Origin: Serratia marcescens
GTDB lineage: Bacteria > Pseudomonadota > Gammaproteobacteria > Enterobacterales > Enterobacteriaceae
Direction: 5' to 3'
Assembly: GCF_001902635.1 (NCBI RefSeq)
Contig: NZ_MJAO01000010.1
Location: forward strand, 62,001 to 126,000
DNA: 64,000 nucleotides
The translations under genes and the position numbers were made by a program. Below are positions 48,430 through 57,866 of this stretch, piece by piece. Within the stretch, counting starts at the first letter, position 1, and each line of letters begins with the position of its first letter. The notes under the pieces are model-generated. The model had not been told where the DNA came from, did no database searches, and worked only from the letters and a program-made list of their open reading frames with translations.

Positions 48430-51129
48430 ATGACTCAAATTAATGAAAGAACGCGTCGCCGTGATAAAGACGCGGTGACTTACGCCATTGCGGAAGAGGC
48501 GGCCAACAGCATCGCCCAAACGCTGGCGAACCTGAAATGCAACCGCAACGGCTTGACCCAGGACGACGCCGATGAGCGGCTGGAACAGTTCGGCGCCAAC
48601 CAGGTCGCCCACGACAAGGCGCCGCATGCCTTGATCCAGCTGATCAAGGCCTTCAACAACCCGTTTATCTTCGTGCTGATGGTGCTGGCTGCGATCAGTT
48701 TCTTTACCGATTATTGGCTGCCGCTCCAGAGCGGTGAAGAAACTGAACTCACCGGCGTCATTATCATTCTGACCATGGTCACGCTGAGCGGTTTGCTGCG
48801 TTTCTGGCAGGAATACCGCACCAACAAAGCGGCGGAAGCGCTGAAATCGATGGTGCGCACCACCGCCACGGTACTGCGCCGCAGCAGCTACAGCGCGCAT
48901 CCGCTGACGCTGGAAGTGCCGATTCGCGAACTGGTGCCGGGGGATATCATTCAGCTTTCCGCCGGTGACATGGTGCCGGCCGACGTGCGCCTGATCGCCT
49001 CGCGCGATCTGTTCATCAGCCAGGCGATTTTGACCGGCGAAGCGATCCCTATCGAGAAATACGATGCCATGGGCAACGTGGCGCAGAAGTCGAGCGAAGG
49101 GGAAGTATCCAGCGAGAACGCGCTGCTTGAACTGGCCAACATCTGCCTGATGGGCACCAACGTTGCCAGCGGCACCGCCACGGCGGTAGTGGTGGCGACC
49201 GGTGGGCGCACCTACTTCGGCTCGCTGGCCAAGTCGATCGTCGGTTCGCGGGCGCAAACCGCGTTCGATCGCGGGGTGAACAGCGTCAGCTGGTTGTTGA
49301 TTCGCTTCATGCTGGTGATGGTACCGGTGGTGTTGCTGATCAACGGTTTCACCAAAGGCGACTGGAGCGAGGCCGCACTGTTTGCACTGGCGGTGGCGGT
49401 CGGCCTGACGCCGGAAATGCTGCCGATGATCGTCAGCTCCAACCTGGCAAAAGGGGCGATCGCCATGTCGCGCCGCAAGGTGGTAGTGAAGCGCCTGAAC
49501 GCTATTCAGAACTTCGGCGCCATGGACGTGCTCTGCACCGACAAGACCGGCACGCTGACCCAGGATCGCATCATTCTCGAGCACCACATCGACGTCAATG
49601 GTGCCAGGGATAACGAGGTGCTGCACCTGGCCTGGCTGAACAGCTTCCATCAGAGCGGCATGAAGAACCTGATGGACCAGGCGGTGATCCGCTTCGGCCG
49701 CGGCAAACCGGGAATTGAAGCCCTGGGGCGTTTCAGCAAGGTGGATGAGCTGCCGTTCGATTTCGTGCGCCGCCGTCTGTCGATCGTGGTGGCGGATGAG
49801 AATGGCAAGCAGCAGCTGATCTGTAAGGGCGCGGTGGAGGAGATGCTGGAGATCGCCACCCACGTGCGTGAAGGCGATAAGACGCTGGAACTGGACGAAG
49901 CGCGCCGTGCGGCGCTGCAGGCGCTGGCCCGCGAGTATAACGAAGACGGTTTCCGCGTGCTGGTGCTGGCGACGCGCGAGCTGGATGCGCAACGCCCGGC
50001 CGAACCGCTGAGCGTGGCCGACGAGCGCGACATGGTGGTGCAAGGGCTGCTGACCTTCCTCGATCCGCCGAAGGAGAGCGCGCAGCAGGCGATCGCCGCG
50101 CTGCAGGAAAACGGCGTGACGGTGAAGGTGCTGACCGGCGACAACCCGGTGATCACCTGCAAGATTTGCCGCGACGTGGGGCTGGAGCCGGGCGAACCGC
50201 TCTCCGGGCTGCGCATTGAACAGATGAATGACGAAGAACTGGCGCGTGAAGTGGAGCAGCGCACGGTGTTCACCAAGCTGACGCCGCTGCAAAAATCGCG
50301 GGTGCTGAAGATGCTGCAGGCCAATGGCCACACCGTCGGCTTCCTCGGTGACGGCATCAACGATGCGCCGGCGCTGCGCGACGCCGACGTCGGGATCTCG
50401 GTCGACACCGGTACCGACATCGCCAAAGAGTCGGCAGACATCATCCTGTTGGAAAAGAACCTGATGGTGCTGGAAGAGGGGGTGATCAAAGGGCGCGAGA
50501 CCTTCGGCAATATCATCAAATACCTGAACATGACCGCCAGCTCCAACTTCGGCAACGTGTTCTCGGTGCTGGTGGCCAGCGCCTTTATCCCGTTCCTGCC
50601 GATGCTGGCGATCCACCTGTTGATCCAGAACCTGATGTACGACATTTCCCAGCTGTCGCTGCCGTGGGACAAGATGGACAAAGAGTTCCTGCGCAAGCCG
50701 CGCAAGTGGGATTCCAAAAACATCGGGCGCTTTATGCTGTGGATTGGGCCGACCTCATCGATCTTCGATATCACGACGTATGCGCTGATGTGGTACGTGT
50801 TTGCCGCCAACAGCGTGGAACACCAGGCGCTGTTCCAGTCCGGCTGGTTTATTGAAGGGCTGCTGTCGCAAACGCTGGTGGTGCATATGCTGCGCACCCA
50901 GAAGATCCCGTTTATTCAGAGCACCGCGGCGCTGCCGGTGTTGCTGACTACCGGGCTGGTGATGGCGCTCGGCATTTATATTCCGTTCTCGCCGCTCGGC
51001 GCCTTGGTTGGCCTGCAACCGCTGCCGTGGGAATACTTCCCGTGGTTGGCCGCTACGCTGGTCAGCTACTGCGTGGTCGCGCAGATGATGAAACGTTTCT
51101 ATATCCGCCGCTTCGGCGAGTGGCTGTAA
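48430..51129 (+). CDS. mgtA: MgtA/MgtB-family magnesium-importing P-type ATPase
   Basis: 899 residues (MgtA is 898, MgtB 908 from memory). P3B-type P-ATPase motifs: the TGE loop LTGEAIPIEKYDAM, phosphorylated Asp in LCTDKTGTLTQDRI, ATP-binding KGAVEEMLEI, hinge VGFLGDGINDAPALRDADVGIS and ~10 helices including TASSNFGNVFSVLVASAF. It imports Mg2+ into the cytoplasm. It follows mgtC like Salmonella mgtB, but after a 243-bp gap. Ribosome site: AAGAG. Confidence 0.95.
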   Translation: MTQINERTRRRDKDAVTYAIAEEAANSIAQTLANLKCNRNGLTQDDADERLEQFGANQVAHDKAPHALIQLIKAFNNPFIFVLMVLAAISFFTDYWLPLQSGEETELTGVIIILTMVTLSGLLRFWQEYRTNKAAEALKSMVRTTATVLRRSSYSAHPLTLEVPIRELVPGDIIQLSAGDMVPADVRLIASRDLFISQAILTGEAIPIEKYDAMGNVAQKSSEGEVSSENALLELANICLMGTNVASGTATAVVVATGGRTYFGSLAKSIVGSRAQTAFDRGVNSVSWLLIRFMLVMVPVVLLINGFTKGDWSEAALFALAVAVGLTPEMLPMIVSSNLAKGAIAMSRRKVVVKRLNAIQNFGAMDVLCTDKTGTLTQDRIILEHHIDVNGARDNEVLHLAWLNSFHQSGMKNLMDQAVIRFGRGKPGIEALGRFSKVDELPFDFVRRRLSIVVADENGKQQLICKGAVEEMLEIATHVREGDKTLELDEARRAALQALAREYNEDGFRVLVLATRELDAQRPAEPLSVADERDMVVQGLLTFLDPPKESAQQAIAALQENGVTVKVLTGDNPVITCKICRDVGLEPGEPLSGLRIEQMNDEELAREVEQRTVFTKLTPLQKSRVLKMLQANGHTVGFLGDGINDAPALRDADVGISVDTGTDIAKESADIILLEKNLMVLEEGVIKGRETFGNIIKYLNMTASSNFGNVFSVLVASAFIPFLPMLAIHLLIQNLMYDISQLSLPWDKMDKEFLRKPRKWDSKNIGRFMLWIGPTSSIFDITTYALMWYVFAANSVEHQALFQSGWFIEGLLSQTLVVHMLRTQKIPFIQSTAALPVLLTTGLVMALGIYIPFSPLGALVGLQPLPWEYFPWLAATLVSYCVVAQMMKRFYIRRFGEWL

Positions 51130-51148
51130 GCCGCCTCGGCGTTCACTT

Positions 51149-51172
51149 CAGGGGCGAAATGCTTCGCCCCTG
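51149..51172. terminator. Hairpin between mgtA and DUF3307
   Basis: Perfect 10-bp stem CAGGGGCGAA/TTCGCCCCTG around ATGC between convergent genes; no U-run, so it may stabilise 3' ends. Confidence 0.6.
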
Positions 51173-51177
51173 TACCG

Positions 51178-51951
51178 CTACAGCAGTTTGTTGACCAGCA
51201 GGCCGAGCATGATGGTCAACGTGAAGGAAAACAGCGTGCCGAGCAGCACATACTCGGTACGCATCTTATCGTCGCTCTGGCGCAGATCGCCGAAACGGAA
51301 GATGGACTTGGCCGCCAGTAAAAAACCGATCGCCGGGATTTGCCCCAGCAGTACAAAGGTCAGGATCAGCGTTCTCTCCAGATAGCCAATTTGTTTGCCC
51401 GCGCGCAGCAGCGAGTCGTTGTCGGCCTTGGCGGAAGGCGGCATTTGCGGCGTCCAGCGCGCCAGCAGCTGCCCGATCAGAATGCTCATCGGCAGATAAA
51501 TCAGGCTGTAGGCCACCAGCACCAGACCGGTTTGCCAACTCCCCAGTTGCCGCCCCAGCGCGGCGAGCAGTTCAGCGGCATTCGGCGTCAACCCCAGCCA
51601 CAGCAAGGCGATCACCGCCAGATGCAATCCCTGATCGAGCAGGAAACTGCGGGCCTGGCTCAGGCGGGTCAGCGCGGTGACTTTCAGCAAATCGATCAGG
51701 TAGTGACTGATGGCGACGACCAGCAGGCTGGCCAGCACCTGAAGCGAAGAAAGCCCGCCGTGCAACAGGCCGAAACCGGCCACCGCCCAGGCGGCTAACA
51801 CCCCGTGCAGCAACGCGTGCAACACCAGAAAACGCGAACGCGCACGATGTTGGATTTTATCCTCTACCCAACTCAGCGGCTGCAGCGGAAAATCCGCCAG
51901 CAGATGGACGATCAACAGCCAGGCCAGCAAAGGCGCATAGGTCAGATCCAT
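51178..51951 (-). CDS. DUF3307 membrane protein
   Basis: 257 residues, about seven hydrophobic segments (LAWLLIVHLLADFPLQP; VLHALLHGVLAAWAVAGFGLL; TLILTFVLLGQIPAIGFLLAA; TLFSFTLTIMLGLLVNKLL). Conserved DUF3307 residues include LLADFPLQP and LHALLHG His/Asp. Function unknown. It begins 2 bp after the satD stop, so the two are one operon. Confidence 0.85.
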   Translation of the reverse strand: MDLTYAPLLAWLLIVHLLADFPLQPLSWVEDKIQHRARSRFLVLHALLHGVLAAWAVAGFGLLHGGLSSLQVLASLLVVAISHYLIDLLKVTALTRLSQARSFLLDQGLHLAVIALLWLGLTPNAAELLAALGRQLGSWQTGLVLVAYSLIYLPMSILIGQLLARWTPQMPPSAKADNDSLLRAGKQIGYLERTLILTFVLLGQIPAIGFLLAAKSIFRFGDLRQSDDKMRTEYVLLGTLFSFTLTIMLGLLVNKLL

Positions 51952-51953
51952 AG

Positions 51954-52550
51954 TCAGACGATCCTGTTAATGGCGTGAATAAACCGCATGATTTCCTCGT
52001 AGGCCGCGCGTTTCAGCGCGGCGGAGACCGTGGAGGCGGCTTTTTGCAGCTGGTCCGCCACGGCGGCGCCGCTGTCGGCGAAAACTCTTGCCTGAACGAT
52101 GCGCGCTTCGGTCTGCGACAGACGGCCAATCACATGATCTAACATCGGCAGCAGATCGCTGACAATGGCGTTTGTCCGAACGTTGTCGGTTTTCAGAGCC
52201 AGCCGGCAATTTTTCGCCATGGCGTCCAGCGCGCTGCCGGAGTTGACAAAGGCACTGCCGTAACCGGCGGCGTCGGACCGTTGGCTACCCAGCCCGACGG
52301 CGATGCGCGCATCCCAGTGCGCGGCGCCCATCGCCCGTAGCGCGAGGCGAATATACACTGCCAGCAGCAGCCCGTCTTCCGGGGCGGCCTGCGCCTGGAA
52401 GGCATCACCGCGAAAAATCTCCACCTGATGCAGCCGCCCGTCGCGCTGCAATTGGCCGAGCAGGCTGTGCAGCCCATTGAGGTAGTTGACGGTGTCTGAT
52501 CGGCGGGAATCGACCAGATCGCCGCTGATTACGCTGACTGGCGTCGGCAT
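51954..52550 (-). CDS. SatD-family protein with a cyclase-like N-domain and C-terminal HTH
   Basis: 198 residues. Residues 6-111 look like a class III nucleotidyl cyclase fold: VISGDLVDSR (Asp11 like the first metal Asp), IFRGDAFQA (Gly48-Asp49 like the second, 38 residues later), DARIAVGLGS, then GSAFVNSGSALDAM, where Asn103 aligns with the catalytic VN but the transition-state Arg is Ala107. A C-terminal region (about 144-187, LSQTEARIV...STVSAALKRAAYEEI) has the profile of a helix-turn-helix. So it may be a regulator rather than an enzyme. It is the first gene of satD-DUF3307, under three palindromes. Confidence 0.7.
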   Translation of the reverse strand: MPTPVSVISGDLVDSRRSDTVNYLNGLHSLLGQLQRDGRLHQVEIFRGDAFQAQAAPEDGLLLAVYIRLALRAMGAAHWDARIAVGLGSQRSDAAGYGSAFVNSGSALDAMAKNCRLALKTDNVRTNAIVSDLLPMLDHVIGRLSQTEARIVQARVFADSGAAVADQLQKAASTVSAALKRAAYEEIMRFIHAINRIV

Positions 52551-52585
52551 GGCGTGTTCCGTTGTTTGCAGAGGGGTGTTTATAA

Positions 52586-52663
52586 ATTCGCACCTAGATA
52601 CGAATATGTCAACAATTCGCCTCTTGATGCGAATTTATAGAGTATTCGCCTGTGAGTACGAAA
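52586..52663. promoter_or_regulatory. Three 20-bp palindromic operators at 29-bp period upstream of satD
   Basis: ATTCGCACCTAGATACGAAT (52586-52605), ATTCGCCTCTTGATGCGAAT (52615-52634) and ATTCGCCTGTGAGTACGAAA (52644-52663). Each has ATTCGC-N8-(G/A)CGAA(T/A) arms. Start positions are exactly 29 bp apart. TTGACA lies on the minus strand between sites A and B, so the sites straddle the satD promoter. Confidence 0.72.
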
Positions 52664-52762
52664 CGCGGTGGCGTGAGGAGAGGGGATGAACGGCCGGGAA
52701 TGCGCGGGCCTGTCAGGCTCGCCACCGGCGGCGTAGAGGGAAAATGGCCGGCGACCGGCCGT

Positions 52763-52942
52763 TCAGAAGCTTTTGACCAGCACGTCGCGCGGCATTTCGC
52801 TGCCGTGTTTCAGCAGGTGCTCAAACGATCGCTCGCTGCTTTTCAGCTGCTGCAAAAACTCTTGCGGCGACAGATCGTGTTTTTTTCCGCTCATGTAAGC
52901 CAGCGCCAGTTCTTTTGCCTGATAGCGGGAGAAGTTGTACAT
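52763..52942 (-). CDS. Small hypothetical protein
   Basis: 59 residues from ATG 52942 with GAGGT before it; longer frames upstream lack signals. Helical, charged and soluble: NFSRYQAKELALAYMSGKKHDLSPQEFLQQLKSSERSFEHLLKHG. I do not recognise it. It lies on the minus strand 95 bp beyond the YbdK-type stop. Confidence 0.58.
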   Translation of the reverse strand: MYNFSRYQAKELALAYMSGKKHDLSPQEFLQQLKSSERSFEHLLKHGSEMPRDVLVKSF

Positions 52943-53037
52943 GGTGACCTCGATACGGTGAATGCCAGTGCTCACGATTGTAGCGAAAGAGCACATAATG
53001 AACAGCGGCTTTGGCGTATGGAATCGATAGCCGAAAC

Positions 53038-54147
53038 TTAACTTGCCGGCTGCAACAACTCATCGCACAGGCGTTTGATCACCTGAGCCTGTGGCAGGCC
53101 GTTGTGCAGCATCTGGCGGATATGCTCCGAATCGCTGATGCCTTGGCGGACATGGCGATCGATTGCCTGCAGCACGGCCCGATCCTCCCGCCGTTCGGCG
53201 AAATCGCTCAGCGCCTCGAGGGTGTGCAGGATATGGGCGGTCAGGCTGCAGCGGCGCAGCGTCGCGGGATCGACGTATTCGGCGGCGAAACCGCTGTGAT
53301 AGGCGTTGATCTTGTTGTAGTGGGTGAAGGCATCGTATTCCGGCGCGATCGGCGTCCGGCGCTGCAACAGAAAATCAGCCAGCAGACGGCAGTAGCCGAC
53401 CAGCAGCACGGCGTGCGCGATACGCAGCGGCGTATCGCAGATGCGGATCTCTACCGTGCCCAGTTCCGGTTTCGGCCGCGCATCCCAATAAATATCCTTG
53501 ACGCTTTCAATCACGCCGGCGGTGTTCAGACGTTCGTAGTAGGCGTTGAATTCGCGCCAGCTGTAGATGTGTTCCAGGCACCCGTAGCTGGGGAAGGAAT
53601 TCTGCGCGCTGAAACGGGAGCTGGCAAAGTGCGTATCGACGCCCTGATACAGTGGCGACGACGCGCTGAGCGCGATCAGCTGCGGAAAGTAGGGTGTCAG
53701 CGCATGGCACAGGTACATCGCCTCATCCCCGTCGTTGACGCCGAGGTGGATGTGTTGGCCGAACACGCAGGCCAGCTTGGAGAGATAGCCAAAGCGGCTG
53801 GCCAGCTGCCTGTAGCGCACCTTGTCGCTGATGACCTGCTTGCGCCAGTCGTTGCTCAGATGGCGGCCACCGCCGCAAACGTCGCAGCCCAGGCGCTGCG
53901 CGCTGCGCCGGACGGTATCGGTCAGGGTACGCAGTTCGGCGTGCAGCTCATCGAGATCGTGGTGCACCGAGCTGTTCAGCTCCACCATCGACTGAGTCAG
54001 CTCATGTTTAACGCGCCGGTAGTCGCCGACCTCGCTGACTACCCGGTCGGCCCGATCCGTAAGATCGTAGTGCTCGGCATCGACCAGCTGCAGCTCTATT
54101 TCGGTGCCGATGGAGAGCCTTTCCGAACGCTTGAATGTGAGCGGCAT
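53038..54147 (-). CDS. ybdK: YbdK-type carboxylate-amine ligase
   Basis: 369 residues from ATG 54147 (GGGAGGC upstream). GCS2 family: SIGTEIELQLVDAEHYDL (ATP-binding Glu), RVKHELTQSMVELNSSVH, GQHIHLGVNDGDEAM, GTVEIRICDTP. YbdK has weak glutamate-cysteine ligase activity in E. coli and its true role is unclear. It is monocistronic. Confidence 0.9.
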   Translation of the reverse strand: MPLTFKRSERLSIGTEIELQLVDAEHYDLTDRADRVVSEVGDYRRVKHELTQSMVELNSSVHHDLDELHAELRTLTDTVRRSAQRLGCDVCGGGRHLSNDWRKQVISDKVRYRQLASRFGYLSKLACVFGQHIHLGVNDGDEAMYLCHALTPYFPQLIALSASSPLYQGVDTHFASSRFSAQNSFPSYGCLEHIYSWREFNAYYERLNTAGVIESVKDIYWDARPKPELGTVEIRICDTPLRIAHAVLLVGYCRLLADFLLQRRTPIAPEYDAFTHYNKINAYHSGFAAEYVDPATLRRCSLTAHILHTLEALSDFAERREDRAVLQAIDRHVRQGISDSEHIRQMLHNGLPQAQVIKRLCDELLQPAS

Positions 54148-54217
54148 GGTGCCTCCCCCCAATACGCAACGTTAATTCAGTATAAGTCGCGGGGGGAGGC
54201 TTTGCCGCTGAAGGCGG

Positions 54218-55180
54218 TTAATGCAGCTCGGCGCCGCTGCGGTCGGCCAGCGCTTCCAGCAGCAGGGCGGAAGGCACGAAGAACAGGGTGCCGGTCACCG
54301 CGTGGCTAAAATCGAGCAGCCGATCGTAGTTGCCGGCCGGGCGGCCGATGAACATGTTTTCCAGCATCTGCTCGATCGGCTGCGGCGAACGCGCGTAGCC
54401 GATAAAGTAGGTGCCGAATTCGCGCAGACCGGGGCGGCCGAACGGCATGTTGTCGCGCAGAATTTTCACCTCGTTGCCTTGCTCGTCGGTGATGGTGGTC
54501 AACGAACTGTGTGATGACGACGGTTTGACCGCTTCATCCAGCTCGATGTTGGACTGTTTGTGGCGGCCGATGATCTTCTCCTGCGTTTCCACGCTGAGCG
54601 CATTCCAGCCCTGCATATCGTGCAGGTATTTTTGCACCAGCACATAGCTGCCGCCGCTGAACGCCGAATCTTCGTCGCCGATCACCGTGTAGTCGAAGGC
54701 TTCGTGCCCCTCCGGGTTCTCCGTGCCGTCGACGAAGCCGATCATGGCGCGCTGATCGAAGTAGCGGAAGCCGTGCACTTCCTCGATTACCGTCACGGCG
54801 TCCCCGAGCTTGGCGACCAGCTGTGAGGCCAGTTCGAAACACAGATCCATTTCATCGGCACGGATATGCAGCAGGATGTCGCCGGGCGTGGCGACGGCGA
54901 CGCGTTCCCCGCTGCCGATCGGGCTGAACGGATGCAGCTGGCGAGGGCGCGGCGCGCCGAATAGCGTATCCCAGGCTTCGGAGCCGAAGCCGCAGACGCA
55001 GGTGAGGTTGCCCGCCGGCACGCGTTTGCCGACCGAACGCACCACGGCGGCGATGTCGCCGCACCAGGCGCGCACCGCCGCCAGATGGGCGGGAACGGGC
55101 GACAGAGTGGCGACGATGAAGATGGCATGGCGCGTCACCGGACTGAAAACGGCTTGCGGCTGCTGGATACTGTCATTCAT
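54218..55180 (-). CDS. yfeX: Dye-decolorising peroxidase, YfeX type
   Basis: 320 residues. DyP motifs: GFVDGTENPEG (distal Asp, GxxDG), SSSHSSLTTI with the region around the heme-ligand His, and DNMPFGRPGLREFGTYFIGYARSPQPIEQML (distal Arg). It is a heme peroxidase of the B class, cytoplasmic in E. coli. It lies 33 bp before the bestrophin gene on the same strand. Confidence 0.93.
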   Translation of the reverse strand: MNDSIQQPQAVFSPVTRHAIFIVATLSPVPAHLAAVRAWCGDIAAVVRSVGKRVPAGNLTCVCGFGSEAWDTLFGAPRPRQLHPFSPIGSGERVAVATPGDILLHIRADEMDLCFELASQLVAKLGDAVTVIEEVHGFRYFDQRAMIGFVDGTENPEGHEAFDYTVIGDEDSAFSGGSYVLVQKYLHDMQGWNALSVETQEKIIGRHKQSNIELDEAVKPSSSHSSLTTITDEQGNEVKILRDNMPFGRPGLREFGTYFIGYARSPQPIEQMLENMFIGRPAGNYDRLLDFSHAVTGTLFFVPSALLLEALADRSGAELH

Positions 55181-55213
55181 GGCATTCGGCTCCAGTGTTT
55201 CGGGTGAAATAAC

Positions 55214-56131
55214 TCAGATCAAATTAAAGTGCTCATCGGGTTTCATCGGCGGCGGCAGCGGGCGTTGGTCGTTCATTTCCAGCAGGTTGCGCTCGATGGT
55301 GTTGCAGATGGCGTTTAACGGCAGATGGTTGGCCGACACGCCGAACGGATCCTCCAGCTCTTCGGCCAGTGAGTCCCAGGATAAGAAGGTATAGGAAATG
55401 AACACCGAAACAAACGGTGTCATGTAATGCAGATCGGTCACCAGGGCAAACGGCAGCAGGCTGCAGAACAGGTACACGGTGCGCTGCAGGATCAGGGTAT
55501 ACGCGAACGGCACCGGGGTGCTGGCGAGCCGTTCGCAGCCGCCGAGGGCGTGGGACAGCTCGCTCAGCTTGTTGTCGAGCAGCTCGAAGGTGATGTCGCT
55601 CAGCAGGCCCTGGCGGCGCAGCTTGCCGATCTCCTGGCCCAGCATCAGCAGGATGCGGTTGGTCGGCATCGGGCTGGCGATCACCTCGGCCAGCTCCTTG
55701 CTGGTGAGGTTGTGGTACAGATCGGCGGTGGGATCGGTGGCGCGCAGCTGATGCTTCAGGCTCCAGCTGAAGGCGATCAGCAGTTTGGCGACCTTCTGAT
55801 GCACTGCCGGTTCGTCCGGCAACAGGCTTTTGATTTGGCGCAGCAGGGATCGCTCGGTAATCAGCAGTGAGCCCCACAGGTTGCGCGCTTCGACAAAGCG
55901 GCTGTAGCCGGCGTTATTGCGAAAGCCGAGAAAAATGGCGATGGCGATGCCCAGCAGACTGAACGGCGCGATGGTTAAATGCACGCCGAGCTGTTCGTAC
56001 CATTGGTAGCTGATCACCGCCACTATCGACATCAGCACGTTCAGCGACAGGCGAAAGGTGATCTTTGACAGCACGGAACCGTGCCAGGCGAACAGGCGAA
56101 AAAACCAGTTCTGGTTCGGGCGAATTATCAT
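55214..56131 (-). CDS. Bestrophin-family membrane channel (YneE-like)
   Basis: 305 residues, four hydrophobic helices with bestrophin/UPF0187 landmarks: LGFRNNAGYSRFVEARNLWGSLL and FVSVFISYTFLSWDSLAEELEDPFG (the conserved acidic DPFG segment). Bestrophin homologues form anion or monovalent cation channels in the inner membrane. There is no obvious partner. Confidence 0.88.
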   Translation of the reverse strand: MIIRPNQNWFFRLFAWHGSVLSKITFRLSLNVLMSIVAVISYQWYEQLGVHLTIAPFSLLGIAIAIFLGFRNNAGYSRFVEARNLWGSLLITERSLLRQIKSLLPDEPAVHQKVAKLLIAFSWSLKHQLRATDPTADLYHNLTSKELAEVIASPMPTNRILLMLGQEIGKLRRQGLLSDITFELLDNKLSELSHALGGCERLASTPVPFAYTLILQRTVYLFCSLLPFALVTDLHYMTPFVSVFISYTFLSWDSLAEELEDPFGVSANHLPLNAICNTIERNLLEMNDQRPLPPPMKPDEHFNLI

Positions 56132-56189
56132 GACGTGGGGGCTTCCTGGTGTCCTGCTATTGAGAATAGTCGATTCTTATCCGGCGGCG

Positions 56190-57032
56190 TTAGGCCGCCG
56201 TCGTCGATTGCCAGAGCCGCTGCGGGTGCGTATAGACGGTGGCGCGCCCCGGTTTGCTGAATCCCACCAGCGTCAGGTTACTGCGTTCGGCCACCTCCAC
56301 CGCCAGGCGGGTGGCCGCAGAGACGGCGAACAGGATCTCGACGCCGCACATGGCGGATTTTTGCACCATTTCATAACTGGCGCGGCTGGAAACCAGCGCC
56401 GCGCCCTGCAGCCACGCCTGCTGGCTGCGGTAGCCCAGCAGTTTGTCGAGCGCCACGTGGCGGCCGACGTCTTCGCATCCGCCGCTGAGCGTGCCGTCCG
56501 GCCGGATCCAGGCCGCCGCGTGGGTACAACCGGTCAATTTCCCTACCGTTTGCACCGCCTGCAGCTGCGCCAAGGCGCGGTCGAGCAGGGCCAGATCGAA
56601 GCGTTGCGTGAAGGGCAGCGGCGCGATGGGCTGGGCGACCTCTTGCAGCTGCTCCACCCCGCAGACGCCGCAACCGGTGCGGCCGGCCAGGCTGCGGCGC
56701 TTCTCTTTCAGCTGCATAAAGCGGCGGCTTGAGAGTTCCACATGCACTTCAATGCCGTTGCAGGCCGGTTGTTGACGGATGTCGTAAATATCGTCGGGGG
56801 AGGCGATGATCCCTTCGGACAGCGAAAAACCGATGGCGAAGGCCGCCAGATCTTTCGGTGTCGCCATCATCACCACGTGGGAAATGCCGTTATACACCAG
56901 GGCGACCGGCACCTCTTCCGCCAGCCAATCCTGTTGCGCCTGAGCCAGATCGTTGCGCTGCCAGACCGAATGGTGCGACAGGCAGGCCGAATCGGCATCG
57001 CCGGGTTCGTCGAGAATTAAATGCTTGTTCAT
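56190..57032 (-). CDS. fdhD: Formate dehydrogenase accessory sulfurtransferase
   Basis: 280 residues. [14 protein letters not shown] contains the two catalytic Cys; FCVACDVGRH equivalents are [43 protein letters not shown] completes the FdhD signature. It transfers sulfur from IscS to the molybdenum cofactor of formate dehydrogenases. No fdh structural genes are in the window. Confidence 0.95.
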   Translation of the reverse strand: MNKHLILDEPGDADSACLSHHSVWQRNDLAQAQQDWLAEEVPVALVYNGISHVVMMATPKDLAAFAIGFSLSEGIIASPDDIYDIRQQPACNGIEVHVELSSRRFMQLKEKRRSLAGRTGCGVCGVEQLQEVAQPIAPLPFTQRFDLALLDRALAQLQAVQTVGKLTGCTHAAAWIRPDGTLSGGCEDVGRHVALDKLLGYRSQQAWLQGAALVSSRASYEMVQKSAMCGVEILFAVSAATRLAVEVAERSNLTLVGFSKPGRATVYTHPQRLWQSTTAA

Positions 57033-57153
57033 GATGGTTTCGCGGCGCCGGCGGATACAGCGCCGGCGTCAGATAGAGTCTGATGAGTGATGGCCGATTT
57101 TATCATAGATGGCGCGCTTGAACAGGGCGAAACGGCGCCATCTTGTCCCTGCC

Positions 57154-57786
57154 TCAGGGCTCGGCGCGCCACTGGCCGAGATAGGCGGTGACCGCCCGCG
57201 TCGCTTCGCGGCAAATGGCTGCAGAGACGGTGCCTTCCCGCCCGTAGCCATATTTCATGCAGGCGAACGCCAATTCTATGGCGATCAGAACGACGTCGGG
57301 CTCCGACGGCAGCGTTTCCAGTTCGGGCAGGTCTCGTACTTTTGCCCGGAACATTTCGCCGATCGTCAGGTTTTTGGCGGCGTGGGCCTGGTGGTCAGGC
57401 TCGGCGAATGTGCCGCGCAGCAGCAAGACGCTCGCCGCCGGATGCGCGTTGTAGTAGCGGGCCGTGGCCGCCACGGCGGCATCCACCCAATCGTGCAAAC
57501 TGCCGGCGTTTTCGAGCCCCGACGCGAGCAGCGCCTGCGCCAGTTGATCCATATGAGCCTGAGCCAGATGCGAAAACAGTGCGTACTTGTCCGGGAAGAA
57601 CGGGTAAATCGCGGCGCGCGGCACCTCGGCCGCTTCCGCCAGGGCGGGAATGGAGGTTTTTTCCGGCCCGAGGGTGGCGAGCATCTGTTCGGCGGCGCTC
57701 AGCACTTTGGCCATGCGCGCCGCCGCGCGTTCCTGAACCGGCACGCGCGCATTTTTTTTTGCTTGCGGCATCGCTTTTTCCGACAT
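57154..57786 (-). CDS. TetR-family repressor
   Basis: 210 residues, N-terminal helix-turn-helix RMAKVLSAAEQMLATLGPEKTSIPALAEAAEVPRAAIYPFFPDKYALFSHLA. It is divergent from the hydrolase at 57867 over 80 bp containing a palindrome (57801-57822). By standard TetR logic it represses both genes. Confidence 0.92.
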   Translation of the reverse strand: MSEKAMPQAKKNARVPVQERAAARMAKVLSAAEQMLATLGPEKTSIPALAEAAEVPRAAIYPFFPDKYALFSHLAQAHMDQLAQALLASGLENAGSLHDWVDAAVAATARYYNAHPAASVLLLRGTFAEPDHQAHAAKNLTIGEMFRAKVRDLPELETLPSEPDVVLIAIELAFACMKYGYGREGTVSAAICREATRAVTAYLGQWRAEP

Positions 57787-57800
57787 AAGTTGTATTTTAG

Positions 57801-57822
57801 TAATCCGACATTTGTTGGATTA
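57801..57822. promoter_or_regulatory. Operator-like palindrome of the TetR/hydrolase pair
   Basis: TAATCC-N10-GGATTA (TAATCCGACATTTGTTGGATTA reads 22 bp), with TATACT as a possible -10 for the hydrolase immediately right. Binding by the adjacent TetR protein is inference. Confidence 0.6.
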
Positions 57823-57866
57823 TACTGACATTCATCCCGGCAACCAAGTCTCACGAGAGGTTTCGT

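Noticed and set aside
48379..50616. 745-codon minus-strand frame
   Set aside because: Complement of mgtA; compositionally abnormal, mgtA motifs are exact on the other strand.
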